Below are positions 1-10,300 of a stretch of DNA of 64,000 bases, piece after piece. Location: NCBI GenBank assembly GCA_004352715.1, contig SCFE01000084.1, positions 582,833-646,832 on the forward strand, in the 5' to 3' direction. Position numbers and translations under genes: made by a program. Each line of letters opens with the position of its first letter. Positions within the stretch are counted from its first letter, which is position 1. Origin of the DNA: Hofstenia miamia (lineage: Eukaryota; Xenacoelomorpha; Acoela). Under the pieces are notes generated by a model. That model ran no database searches. It worked only from the letters and a program-made list of their open reading frames with translations, and had not been told where the DNA came from.

Positions 1-648
1 TATATCTGTCCTAAGTTTTGGTTTGAGTATTTTAGGTATTAAAAACATGACACCACCTCCTTTTGTCTTATTAAAATGAAAAGTTGGATTTCTGTCCTTT
101 CTAAATATTTTAAATTTAGAGTTATCGATTGACCAGGACGAATTGTGATTATCATTTGTAAACCAGGTTTCAGTTATGCCCAGAATAAAGTTTGAATCCA
201 GTTCAGAAATGAATTGTCTAAATTCCGAATTTTTTATTGAGAGATTCTGAAAATTTATGTGAATATATTTAAAAGAATTAGTTGAATGCATTATGTTTGA
301 TAATTCTGAGTATTCATAAATATTATCGGCTTTGGAAGGCCCGGGATTAATCTCGATGCCGGATATAAGTAACATTATTGTTAGTACTAGAATGTAGAAT
401 AAAGAATGTTTTGTTGTTTTAATGAAAATCCATTTTTTAAATATCTTGCATGCATTCATGCTGTTTCTTAAATTATGTTTATATAAACGTAAGGTTTCTC
501 TAATACAGGTAATATTGAATTTTGAGTTAAGAATAATTAGAATTAAATATATGAAAGACAGTGAGTTATTAGCGATAGCATAAATTAGGTGAAAAATTCG
601 CCATAACCCAATGAGAGTCAAAAATATAAAAATAAAATTTACCATCAT
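1..648 (-). mobile_element. APE-type non-LTR retrotransposon (CR1/L2-like), 5' part of the ORF with a 2A-like motif
   Basis: An ORF opens at ATG 648 (an in-frame TAA lies just upstream) and has no stop to the window edge, giving 216 codons. Residues about 3-25, 36-46 and 77-94 are hydrophobic and look like membrane or signal segments. Residues 97-104 read GIEINPGP, which matches the 2A recoding consensus D[VI]ExNPGP except for G in place of D; the skip point would lie between G103 and P104. After it comes the start of an apurinic-type endonuclease, with FQNLSIKNSEF and the metal-site motif ITETW followed by a GGGV stretch. Known: APE-type non-LTR elements of several invertebrates carry 2A sequences just before the endonuclease. 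Inferred: this is the 5' end of such an element, continuing beyond the window. Alternative starts lie at 459 and 291. Confidence 0.75.
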
Positions 649-721
649 TAGAAAAGTTTAATGGGTCTACAATTTAATCTTCAGGATCGTTTTTTAAATA
701 GCGGCGTTATATTCGCTCATT

Positions 722-1100
722 TCAATTCGTCTGGAAAAAGGAATGTCTTACAAATGAATTTAAAATGTAACATGTTGGCTCAGATATAAATAGGCTGTGA
801 GTTTTAGGAGCCAAGTTGGTATTAGTGAGGGTCCGCCGAATTTGTTTTTTAAGCAATGTATGAACTATGATTTCATATTCAGTTACAACATTCAAGAGAA
901 AAGGGTGGAGTTGATTTACTTTTACTAAGAGGAAAAGGTACATTCATACCATTGTAGTTTCCTAAATTTAGAAAAACTTCATTGAAAGCATTGCAGGTTT
1001 CTTATTTATTTGTAATTGATTTTTCTATTAGTATGTTTTTTCAGTTTTCATGTTTTTGCTATTTAATAAATTGTTAGCACATTCCCATTTACTTAATTAA
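722..1100 (-). pseudogene. CR1-like retrotransposon fragment, reverse-transcriptase entry region (copy A, 3' half)
   Basis: On the minus strand, 828-1097 aligns by eye with 4618-4900 of the neighbouring copy (shared peptide context NAFNEVFLNLGNYNGMNVP and its surroundings, with several frame lesions). It then continues into a reverse-transcriptase stretch reading LKNKFGGPSLIPTWLLKLTAY. The homology stops near 1097, where the inserted plus-strand element begins. The matching upstream piece of the same copy appears at about 4385-4605. I infer one copy split by an insertion. It is non-functional. Confidence 0.7.
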
Positions 1101-1178
1101 TTTAATTTGTGGGAAACTAAACGGTTTGAAAATTATTTATAGCATAACATCAAGAGAACATATACAATCTAAATATTA

Positions 1179-4139
1179 ATGAAACAAAGAAAACGCAATA
1201 AGAAAAAAGAATCATCTTTAAATGAAATTATAGGAATTGGATCTGATGGCGAATATTTTTCAATCAACAATTCAGAAGATGTTCAGCAATCCAATTCACA
1301 CACAACTCTCACACAGCAGCTTTCATTGCTATCATTAAATACTAACATTTGTAGCATATGTCTGCATGCTTCTGATTTATGTAAACGTTCAGGACTTGTC
1401 AAACATCATATTGTCAATGGTTCCAGATGTGAAGGTTCAGGGCTACCACCTCGTTCACTTGGAATAACGCCTGTATTTCCTTCACTTTCTGATATTGAAA
1501 TGTTTTCGATTCCTACCAGGAAGATCGTTCCAATCAGCTGTCGTAATCTCTGGGCTAAAGCTGTGAATCACTCTTTTAGTAAGGTTAAGCGGGAACCAAG
1601 TTTCATTAATCATTGGGTGGAGATTTTTATTTTGCCTGCTTGTGTTCTCCGGTCTCCTCCTCGTGGGGGCTCCAAACACCTGAAATACGAAGAGTCAATT
1701 CTCAAGAGCTGCTTAGAGCGTTGGTTGAATGGTGATTATGCTCAACTTTGGTATGAAGCAACTGTAAGTTCTGGCAACATTAAAAATAAATCATCTTCTG
1801 TCAGTTCCAGCCAAAATCTTAAGAGAGCTAGACAGCTTGGTCACGAAGGCAGTTTTCGTAGAGCCATAGCAGCCCTAAGATCTGATGGTCTAAGCTTTGA
1901 TGAGGAAACATTTCATGCACTAAAGGAGAAGCATCCCAACACTTCAAAAAATAAAATAGATTATAGTACCGAAGACACAGAGCCATTTGTGATAAACAAA
2001 GACATTCTGATTAAATGTGTGAAAAGCTTTCCCAGGGATTCTGCTGCCGGTGTCTCTAAACTTTATGCTTCCCATCTGATTAATGCATTCCAATTCCCAA
2101 CTCCTGAATATGGGGACAAAGCAATTGCATCTGTGCTCGAAGTAATCAACTGTTTAATATCTGGTAATGCTCCTGATGAAATTACACCATATCTTTGTGG
2201 AGCTAATCTTTTTGCATTGAAGAAAAAGGACGGTGGAATTCGCCCAATTGCTGTGGGAGAAGTTCTTCGAAGATTGATTGCCAAATGCTTATGTCAATTG
2301 TCAAGGAATAAGGCAGCTGCTCTTTTTTCTCCACTTCAAGTTGGTGTAGGCATTAAGGGAGGTTGTGAAGCCGTCATCCATGCTTTGAATGGATTGGTGG
2401 AAGCTGTTGGATCGAAGACAAATTTAGCATTTCTCCAGGTAGACATCAAAAATGCATTTAACAGTCTTAATCGTTCAGCAATACTTTCTCAGGTTAAACT
2501 TCATTTTCCACAGCTATATCCTTGGGTTTATTTTTGCTACTCCCAGCCTTCTCGATTGAAATTTGGATCTAAATCCTTGCTTTCTGTTTGCGGTGTTCAA
2601 CAAGGTGATCCCTTGGCTCCCCTTTTGTTTGCTTTAGCTATTCACCCAATCGTTTCTGCTATCAAAGATAAATTTCCTGAATTAGCATGCAACGCATGGT
2701 ATTTAGATGATGGTTCTCTGGTTGGGGACGTTCCATCTTTGTGTAAAGTATTTGAGTTTGTGGTGTTAGCTATGAAAAAAGTAGGCTTNNNNNNNNNNNN
2801 NNNNNNNNNNNNNNNNNNNNNNNNNNNNNNNNNNNNNNNNNNNNNNNNNNNNNNNNNNNNNNNNNNNNNNNNNNNNNNNNNNNNNNNNNNNNNNNNNNNN
2901 NNNNNNNNNNNNNNNNNNNNNNNNNNNNNNNNNNNNNNNNNNNNNNNNNNNNNNNNNNNNNNNNNNNNNNNNNNNNNNNNNNNNNNNNNNNNNNNNNNNN
3001 NNNNNNNNNNNNNNNNNNNNNNNNNNNNNNNNNNNNNNNNNNNNNNNNNNNNNNNNNNNNNNNNNNNNNNNNNNNNNNNNNNNNNNNNNNNNNNNNNNNN
3101 NNNNNNNNNNNNNNNNNNNNNNNNNNNNNNNNNNNNNNNNNNNNNNNNNNNNNNNNNNNNNNNNNNNNNNNNNNNNNNNNNNNNNNNNNNNNNNNNNNNN
3201 NNNNNNNNNNNNNNNNNNNNNNNNNNNNNNNNNNNNNNNNNNNNNNNNNNNNNNNNNNNNNNNNNNNNNNNNNNNNNNNNNNNNNNNNNNNNNNNNNNNN
3301 NNNNNNNNNNNNNNNNNNNNNNNNNNNNNNNNNNNNNNNNNNNNNNNNNNNNNNNNNNNNNNNNNNNNNNNNNNNNNNNNNNNNNNNNNNNNNNNNNNNN
3401 NNNNNNNNNNNNNNNNNNNNNNNNNNNNNNNNNNNNNNNNNNNNNNNNNNNNNNNNNNNNNNNNNNNNNNNNNNNNNNNNNNNNNNNNNNNNNNNNNNNN
3501 NNNNNNNNNNNNNNNNNNNNNNNNNNNNNNNNNNNNNNNNNNNNNNNNNNNNNNNNNNNNNNNNNNNNNNNNNNNNNNNNNNNNNNNNNNNNNNNNNNNN
3601 NNNNNNNNNNNNNNNNNNNNNNNNNNNNNNNNNNNNNNNNNNNNNNNNNNNNNNNNNNNNNNNNNNNNNNNNNNNNNNNNNNNNNNNNNNNNNNNNNNNN
3701 NNNNNNNNNNNNNNNNNNNNNNNNNNNNNNNNNNNNNACTGAGTCTCGTGCTCGTCCTGGGGACATCTTTTTGCCATGCTGGTCTTCTGGCCGACCAGCT
3801 GCTCTAGACGTGACTGTAATTAGTTCACTGCAGCCTTCGATTGTTTCTCTTGCGGGTACTAATGCTGGTCATGCTCTGGAAGTTTCAGACAACCGAAAGC
3901 TTACTAAATACGCAGAATCATGTTCAGCAGCTGGTATATCCTTCATACCACTATCAGTGGAAGCTCTAGGAGGATGGTCACCAATTGCTATCAAAGTATT
4001 CTCCAAGATGTCTTTTATGTCTTCTGCCAGAAATGCCTCTTGCGATCTGAATACGGTTTCTACATACTTTTTTCAGCAATTGTCAGTAATTTTACAGCGG
4101 GGAAATGCTACACTTCTTTTATCAAGATATGGTTGTTAG
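1179..4139 (+). CDS. Reverse transcriptase / restriction-like endonuclease polyprotein, interrupted by an N gap
   Basis: ATG at 1179; 986 codons if the 949-N gap is of true length, so the frame across it is unproven. The N-terminal third holds a Cys/His cluster (CSIC then KHHIVNGSRC) that looks like a zinc finger. Reverse-transcriptase motifs follow: KKKDGGIRPIAVGEVLRRL near residue 348, LQVDIKNAFNSLNR (motif A aspartate), GVQQGDPLAPLLF, and the active site WYLDDGSLVGD near residue 510. After the gap, RPGD (about 859-862), ALDVTV (aspartate 877) and KLTKY match the PD-(D/E)xK restriction-like endonuclease of R2-class elements. There is no visible stop codon, so the copy looks young. It is RLE-class by motif; the exact clade is not determined. 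Confidence 0.8.
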   Translation: MKQRKRNKKKESSLNEIIGIGSDGEYFSINNSEDVQQSNSHTTLTQQLSLLSLNTNICSICLHASDLCKRSGLVKHHIVNGSRCEGSGLPPRSLGITPVFPSLSDIEMFSIPTRKIVPISCRNLWAKAVNHSFSKVKREPSFINHWVEIFILPACVLRSPPRGGSKHLKYEESILKSCLERWLNGDYAQLWYEATVSSGNIKNKSSSVSSSQNLKRARQLGHEGSFRRAIAALRSDGLSFDEETFHALKEKHPNTSKNKIDYSTEDTEPFVINKDILIKCVKSFPRDSAAGVSKLYASHLINAFQFPTPEYGDKAIASVLEVINCLISGNAPDEITPYLCGANLFALKKKDGGIRPIAVGEVLRRLIAKCLCQLSRNKAAALFSPLQVGVGIKGGCEAVIHALNGLVEAVGSKTNLAFLQVDIKNAFNSLNRSAILSQVKLHFPQLYPWVYFCYSQPSRLKFGSKSLLSVCGVQQGDPLAPLLFALAIHPIVSAIKDKFPELACNAWYLDDGSLVGDVPSLCKVFEFVVLAMKKVGXXXXXXXXXXXXXXXXXXXXXXXXXXXXXXXXXXXXXXXXXXXXXXXXXXXXXXXXXXXXXXXXXXXXXXXXXXXXXXXXXXXXXXXXXXXXXXXXXXXXXXXXXXXXXXXXXXXXXXXXXXXXXXXXXXXXXXXXXXXXXXXXXXXXXXXXXXXXXXXXXXXXXXXXXXXXXXXXXXXXXXXXXXXXXXXXXXXXXXXXXXXXXXXXXXXXXXXXXXXXXXXXXXXXXXXXXXXXXXXXXXXXXXXXXXXXXXXXXXXXXXXXXXXXXXXXXXXXXXXXXXXXXXXXXXXXXXXXXXXXXXXXXXXXXXXXXXXXXTESRARPGDIFLPCWSSGRPAALDVTVISSLQPSIVSLAGTNAGHALEVSDNRKLTKYAESCSAAGISFIPLSVEALGGWSPIAIKVFSKMSFMSSARNASCDLNTVSTYFFQQLSVILQRGNATLLLSRYGC
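2789..3737. other. Assembly gap (949 N)
   Basis: A run of N inside the retrotransposon ORF. It hides the end of the reverse-transcriptase domain and the start of the endonuclease region. Confidence 1.
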
Positions 4140-4327
4140 GGCTCAAGCAATTCATGTCTATTCTGTGGCATCTGGAACACAAAATCAACCATTGTACAAG
4201 TTTTTCATTATCGATCACCCAAAAAATAATCATTGTAATGTGAATTTTATATGTATTGATTTTCGTTCTTTTTAAAAAAAAAGCAATTTTATATTCGGTG
4301 ATTCTTAAATATTCTATTTTTGTAATG

Positions 4328-4605
4328 TTAATTTTGTAAAATGTGCTTTATTTGTGTATCAAAACCCGCATCTATTACATAAGTTTTCTCTTTTCGGGAT
4401 GAAAGATTTATTATTTGCTTTTCTGATAGCAACTTTGCATTAATTTCGTGCAGTCTTATAGGCTTTGTGACTTTCTGTTGTTTGAATTCAATCAATGCAT
4501 TTGGAAGCAATCCATGGTTTTGAAACATTTGTAGTTTTCTTGTGAATCTTTTAATGAGAGAATATATTTTGCAGGGCAACACATAACGAGGAATTGTTTT
4601 ATCTA
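4328..4605 (-). pseudogene. CR1-like retrotransposon fragment, endonuclease-RT linker (copy A, 5' half)
   Basis: 4385-4600 aligns by eye with 4930-5160 of the adjacent copy B; shared stretches include aatcaatccatggttttgaa and tttgcttttct followed by tagcaa. It has internal deletions and no intact frame. Its order relative to 722-1097 fits one minus-strand copy split by the retrotransposon at 1.1-4.3 kb. The segment 4285-4385 is unassigned. Confidence 0.65.
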
Positions 4606-5590
4606 TTTGCAAAATATTGAAGGGTCTACTGAATTTATTTTTTAAACATTGTATCGACTTTATGATTTCATATTTTGTTGCAAAACGAAAAGAGAAAGAG
4701 GTTGGAGTTCCTTTGGGTTTATTAAGGCAAAAAGGTACATTCATACCGTTGTAGTTTCCTAAATTTAGGAAAACTTCATTGAAAGCATTGCAGATTTCCT
4801 TCTTATTTGTAATGGATTTATCTTTATAGTATATTCTTTCTATTTCTTCGGTTCGCATGTTTTTTCTATTTAGCAAATTGTTAACAAATTCCCATTTATT
4901 TTTTTGGGAAGAAAGACTTTGATACTGAAAACGGGAATAATTATTACTTGCTTTTCTTATAGCAATGTTACATAAATTTCGTGCAGATTTATAAGCATTA
5001 TGATTTTCCAGTGTTTGGGAATTTAAGTATTTTTTCAATTTCTGTTCCTTTATTTCGATTAAATCGAGGCATTTAGAATCAATCCATGGTTTTGAAAAAT
5101 TATTCTGAGTTTTTTTGGTATTTTTGGATGAAAGAATATATTTTTCTGGGCAGCATATACCCAATAGAAAAGTAAAGTTTTTGTAAAATGTGATAGCATT
5201 TCATTAGGTGTTAATGATGAATATATCGAATTCCAGTTTTCGATTTTTAAATACTGTCGAAGTTTTTCGACATTTTCTGTTGATTTTTCTCGTATTTTTA
5301 TCCAAGATTTAGAGGGTTTACAAACTTTTAGAATATTCGAATAAGTAGCCATAAGGCAGTGATCTGAGTATGGAAATTCAAAACAAAAATAATTATAAGA
5401 CGAAGAATTTTCTGATATCATGAAATAGTCAATAAGCGTTTTACTATTAGCAGAAATTCTAGAAGGAATTTTTTTATTTATTAGTGAAATATTGAAAGCA
5501 TTGAGAAAATTGCCAAGCTTACTTTCTTCGTTATCATTTAGAAGATTTACATTCCAGTCTACCATTACCAATATAATCGTATTATATCTC
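4606..5590 (-). pseudogene. CR1-like retrotransposon fragment, endonuclease C-terminus and linker (copy B)
   Basis: On the minus strand the order is an endonuclease end (VDWNVNLLND, corresponding to the GDFN motif; TLIDYFMIS; SDHCLMATY), then a lysine-rich linker (FSKPWIDSKC, KYLNSQTLENHNAYKSARN), then NAFNEVFLNLGNYNG ahead of the RT. There are two reading frames, 5571-5059 and 5164-4328, so at least one frameshift. The first glycine of GDFN is replaced by V. It is truncated at both ends and joins copy A head-to-tail near 4605. Confidence 0.75.
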
Positions 5591-7321
5591 AGTGCAGTCG
5601 AAAATATATTTCGGGAATAACATTTGAGCGGAGAAACTGAGAACTAAGGAAAAGACAAGATGAGTAAGTAATAAAAGAGATCATGTTTCGGTCTTCTAAA
5701 GCAGATTGATTTCTAACGTAGATGAACGCCCTATTATCTTTACCTGTTGAATATCTCAGCCGCAATTAGTTTATTAGAATTTCGTTTATTTAAAAATAAG
5801 GCAATAATTGACTAATGCAAAACACAAGTAAAATGCAGCATATGGATCAGCTGCTTCCATCCAAGATAGTTGCTAACATTAGTGCACATTTTAAGCCATT
5901 GAAATGATCTGTTACAAAAGCGCAAACGGCCAAATCATATATTACATTCTCTAGCGCTCTTTCACAATATGAACGTCATTTTTTGCATTTATGCAGGAAA
6001 GGAAGTACAAACCGTATAAACTTACTAAGTGCTTTTTATGTGTAAATATGCATATCTTTATTTGCATGATATCATGCTGGTGTTATTATTACATTTTCCT
6101 TTTCATTAATATTTGCCATTATAATTATCATTTTTTCTTACTTTATCAATTGGTTTGCTAGTGAATATTTGCTGAACATGTAAGAAATGTGCCATAAACC
6201 AATTTGTATTCCCCAAATTTTGATATTTACAAAAATCGTTTAAGCCATAATTCCAAAAAGAAATTTCGAAAACCTGCGATCATTTCCTAACAAAGTTTGT
6301 AATTGCTTCTAACTTACAAACGAATGAAGATATGTATAGTCTGAAAACATCACCAGATAGAGAATTGTCTCCTTTTTCGATTGAAATTTACTATCAAAGG
6401 CGGGAAACCACTGACATAATTGTTTCATTTAAATGAACATTAGGAATGGTATGAATTCGAATATTTTTTTCAAAAAATCCCATTCTTAATTAAAAAAAAT
6501 ATAATACTTTTATATACTTGGAGCATAGGAGTAATTGTTAGCACCAAACTTCATAATTACATGAGTGGCCCAAACCAATAGATGAGAGCATATCAAAAGC
6601 AAAAGCTATAAATATTTCTTAACAGGCTTGATTAAAATAATTCATACACAGACAAAGAGGTTAGGTACTTAAAAGTAATGCTTGTAGCGTTTAAAACAAT
6701 TTTTTTAGTTCTTACACTGAACCACTTCAAAGTACTGCGATTTGAATGAAAAAACAAACATAATAACAAACATTGAATTACTATTTATCAACATTGATTT
6801 GTCGTTTCACACATGCAAACTTTGCTATTCTTTCAGTAGAAAGTCGGTTAGAAATTACCAATGAACAATCCCCAAAAAATTTCCAAAATTATATAAAAGT
6901 CTATACGGATTTGAAAAAAACACGCCATGGCTTAGCCATGCTAACCTGCTGATTACACTGCCATTTCATATTTTGCTGATTTATAACAAGCAGTGCTGAA
7001 TTTCATAAGATAAAATAAATTTGCTTTTTCTTGTTGTAATACATACTCAATATCAATAATGAATACGTTTCAGTTACAGAAATACAACCCAAGGCTTGCA
7101 CTTGCGCAAAAAAATATACCAGGGGACTTAACCTTAAAATAAGTAGTAAAAGCTTCTAATCTATCCACCAAGGATAAAGCGGTTTTTAATAAAATGAAAC
7201 ACTTGTTCGAATTTATCTTGACTCAAGAAATATAAATTCATGATCAAATTGAATAAATTACTTAATACATAATAGGTTATGATTGCTTCAAAAGCTGATG
7301 ACGTAAGTAAGTCTTTGCACT
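5591..7321. other. No gene recognised; 3' flank of IMPDH
   Basis: AT-rich sequence with frequent stops in all frames. The minus-strand 3' UTR of IMPDH should begin just below 7322. A possible ATTAAA poly(A) signal lies at 7190-7185 on the minus strand, about 130 nt after the stop codon. I saw no canonical AATAAA in the first 300 nt. Confidence 0.4.
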
Positions 7322-7343
7322 TTAAAACAGTCGTTTTTCATAC
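7322..7343 (-). CDS. IMPDH: IMPDH terminal micro-exon 12 (YEKRLF stop)
   Basis: 22 coding bases: G completing Ser, then TAT GAA AAA CGA CTG TTT TAA, preceded by acceptor CTATTTAG. This gives YEKRLF, the near-invariant C-terminus of animal IMPDH. The exon is 4635 bp from exon 11. Phase and residue match are exact. Confidence 0.9.
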
Positions 7344-10300
7344 CTAAATAGAAACATGTGAGTTGTGCTAATGGTACATCAAAGTGACACATATCCACGA
7401 AGTATTAACAGGAAAAAGACTTGATTAGGTCTAAAAATCAAAGTGGCATTAACAAAACATTTAGTAAACCAAAATCATTGATTTTCACGTAAAATGTGCA
7501 CAAAGTATGTGAGATTAAATGAAATTGAAAGCATCTTACAACAACATTTCTACGAATTAAAAGATTCTTTAAATTATTTATTCATTTTGGTATTGAATAT
7601 GAGATGCTAACTAACACAGTGAAGAGGAGGAAACTGCAGGTCTTCCACAACATCCAATGCACACAATTTTGTTGATTTTAGTAAATTATAGATTGAAGGA
7701 GGGACGTTATGGTCTGGCAATGAGAAATAATTGATAAACCCCGTAATCGTCCTTCGATTTTTAATTATAATTTTAAAACTCATTAAATAATGCGTTGCAA
7801 ACTCATTTAGCGTTTTGTCATCGAATTTGTAAAACATCAAAGAAAACCCAAATAATTTAAAAATATTAAATATCAATTTGCTGTAAGTATAAATGAATGA
7901 TGGCACAATATAATGCGATGAATTTTTATCAACTATATAAATATACAAGGTGAATAAAATGTAACACCCGATTTGCGCTACCCAATTTATTACGGCTCTT
8001 TGTCCATTTTTTGTTACATAATGTATAGGCAGACAGTTTCTATTCTCTAATATCTTCTACATACATCTCTGACAATATCGTGGAATTTTAAGATATAAAA
8101 TATCAAAATCTATTGCCAAATGGGAAGAATACTCAAAATATTTATTATGCGCAATACAGAGTTCAAGTCGGGTAATAATACTTCTGCACACTTTCCCACA
8201 CACTTTAATACCAATTGTTCTCATTTGGGTCGAAATCACATCTTGGAGTTCCCATAGTGTACGAGGTTTCCTGAAGTAAACAAGATCTCTTAGCACTCAC
8301 TACAAGAAAAATAAATGGAAGTTCAATGGAGAGACCTGGTTGGAAATTCACATTTAAGAATAAATGGGAGCCACACAAGCTTTCTTGATACCAGAAAATT
8401 TATATAGTGGGTTCTTAGCAGACAAATACTTTCAACTAAGATGACGATCCATACAAAATCAAGTATTGTGGGGTTACTGAAAAAGTCAAAAGACTAACTT
8501 AGTGGGTATAGCCACGATCCAGGTCCAGACCTTAACCCCTAGAAGTATGTCACTAAGGCCGGTTTGATCGTGCGAAATCTCTGGTGACCCCTGGCACCCA
8601 GAGTGCTGATTTGTGTTGAGTCTGATCAGCAGAGTGAAGCCGAAGGCTGAACTTCATTTGAGAGGGTTGCGGCTCTACTGTTTTGGCCAACCAGGCAACT
8701 AACGGTGGTAACTAAGAGAGCACCTACTGGCTGCTATAAAGATCCGAAAATTATATTGTAGTAGCGGGCACATTAACTGAATGCAAAGCATCTAGTGAAA
8801 TAAAGACTTCGTAAGGGCTAGGGAACTGTAACGACTATGCCTAAATCATCCTAGAGAGTACCTCCTCGCGGTAGTTCCTGAATATTAATAACCAACACGC
8901 AATGAGCACGTATGTACTCTGTGCATATGTGGGCGGTAACGGTCGAGAAACCTGTCTGTTTCAGTTTTCGGGTAGACAGGCAGCGACGCAGTGGAAAAAC
9001 GGTTAGCAAGACTGCTACTGGTGCCAGTCCATGAATGCGTCTCATGGGGCAGTAATGCAAAATCAAGTATTACTTATCTACTCACCCTGCAGTGTACATC
9101 AAAGGTTTCTACCAAACTTAGAATAATTTCTGAATAAACAAAAAAGCTGGATATTTGGTATTTTTGTATGTCATCAAAACTGTTGCCTGTTTCTCACTAG
9201 AGAATCACGTATTTTTTTGACTTATGAAAAATACATGACAATACGTCTTCTAAATATAACTGAAAGATGCTTGTTAATGAGTCGAAATTTTCTACTTATA
9301 TTGTGCCTTTCAACCACGACTTTTAGCAAAAGCAAAATAAAGCAGAACCCTGATACCCCATACATACACACTTCTTTGCATTATTTTAAGCGATACCTCT
9401 GTGCCACAAGTCAATATCAAAGGTTGCCAGCTAAAAATACAATCTCTTCATAAAATTCACATAAACACCGCCAAATTGCATTGGCTGACCCTAATTTTTT
9501 AAAACGGTTTTTGCAACTCTTAAGGCCACAATAACTGTTCGTTTGCAATATTTACAGACATTTTAACACTGATAGGTGTTCCGATTTCAAAATGCATTTC
9601 TACCCCTGCAATTTTGCTCAATTGAATTTCAAATTAATTTTACGTATATTGATTTGGAAAGTTAATGTACTACAATTCAAGAATTAGTAACACGGGAAAC
9701 CTTTTTTTAAAGAAAACCATTCTGGAGATATGAGAGCAAAAAACAAATCACATTAGTAAGCAGAAATTAAATCTATATTTATAGAAGAAATAGACCGCCG
9801 ATCAAAAGATGCAAATTAGTTAAGCGCTTTACATATTAATATACTTCGGCCATTGATCACAAACATGACTTTACACTGCAATTAAATATTTCTTATCAAT
9901 CTGCCTCCATTGATCTCAGGATAGCACAGGAAATAGCATTAGTTAAAGCAAATGCACCCAGTTATTCAAATATGTTGGAAAAGAAGGAACACTTTAGCTG
10001 GGAATGGAAATAGTAGCAATTTCGGAATTTGCATTAGGAAATAAGAAAATGGCTCAACAATATTTGGAACAACTGTGCATTAACACACACCTTAAAAGTG
10101 GAAAATCTAGGGAGCACGATACTTAAAACCATAACACCAACCATGTTAGTTAAACTACCTCTTTTGTTCCAGCATTGAAGAAAATGATTCACATTTTTCA
10201 AAAGAAGGCAATATTGGTATATCACGAATGCGGGGAGACATTCTAAGTATCTCATATTTAATCCTACTTTTTATTTGGTTCGGAAAGAGAATACATTAGT

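Larger units (their letters stand above)
1100..4285 (+). mobile_element. Non-LTR retrotransposon with restriction-like endonuclease, nested in a CR1-like copy
   Basis: The unit carries one long ORF (1179-4139), an AT-rich 5' leader of under 90 bp and a 3' UTR ending near a run of nine A at 4274-4282, a plausible poly(A) end. Both flanks are pieces of the same CR1-like family in matching order on the opposite strand, which suggests insertion into an older copy. Both ends are approximate. I could not define a target-site duplication. Confidence 0.6.

Noticed and set aside
2642-3777. Minus-strand ORFs spanning the N gap opposite the retrotransposon
   Set aside because: They consist mostly of undefined residues through N and are shadows of the plus-strand ORF.
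7261-7320. Hammerhead ribozyme core (ctgatgacg), checked because such ribozymes occur in Penelope and flatworm repeats
   Set aside because: The GAAA box and closing stems are absent here and at the other CTGATGA sites I noticed.
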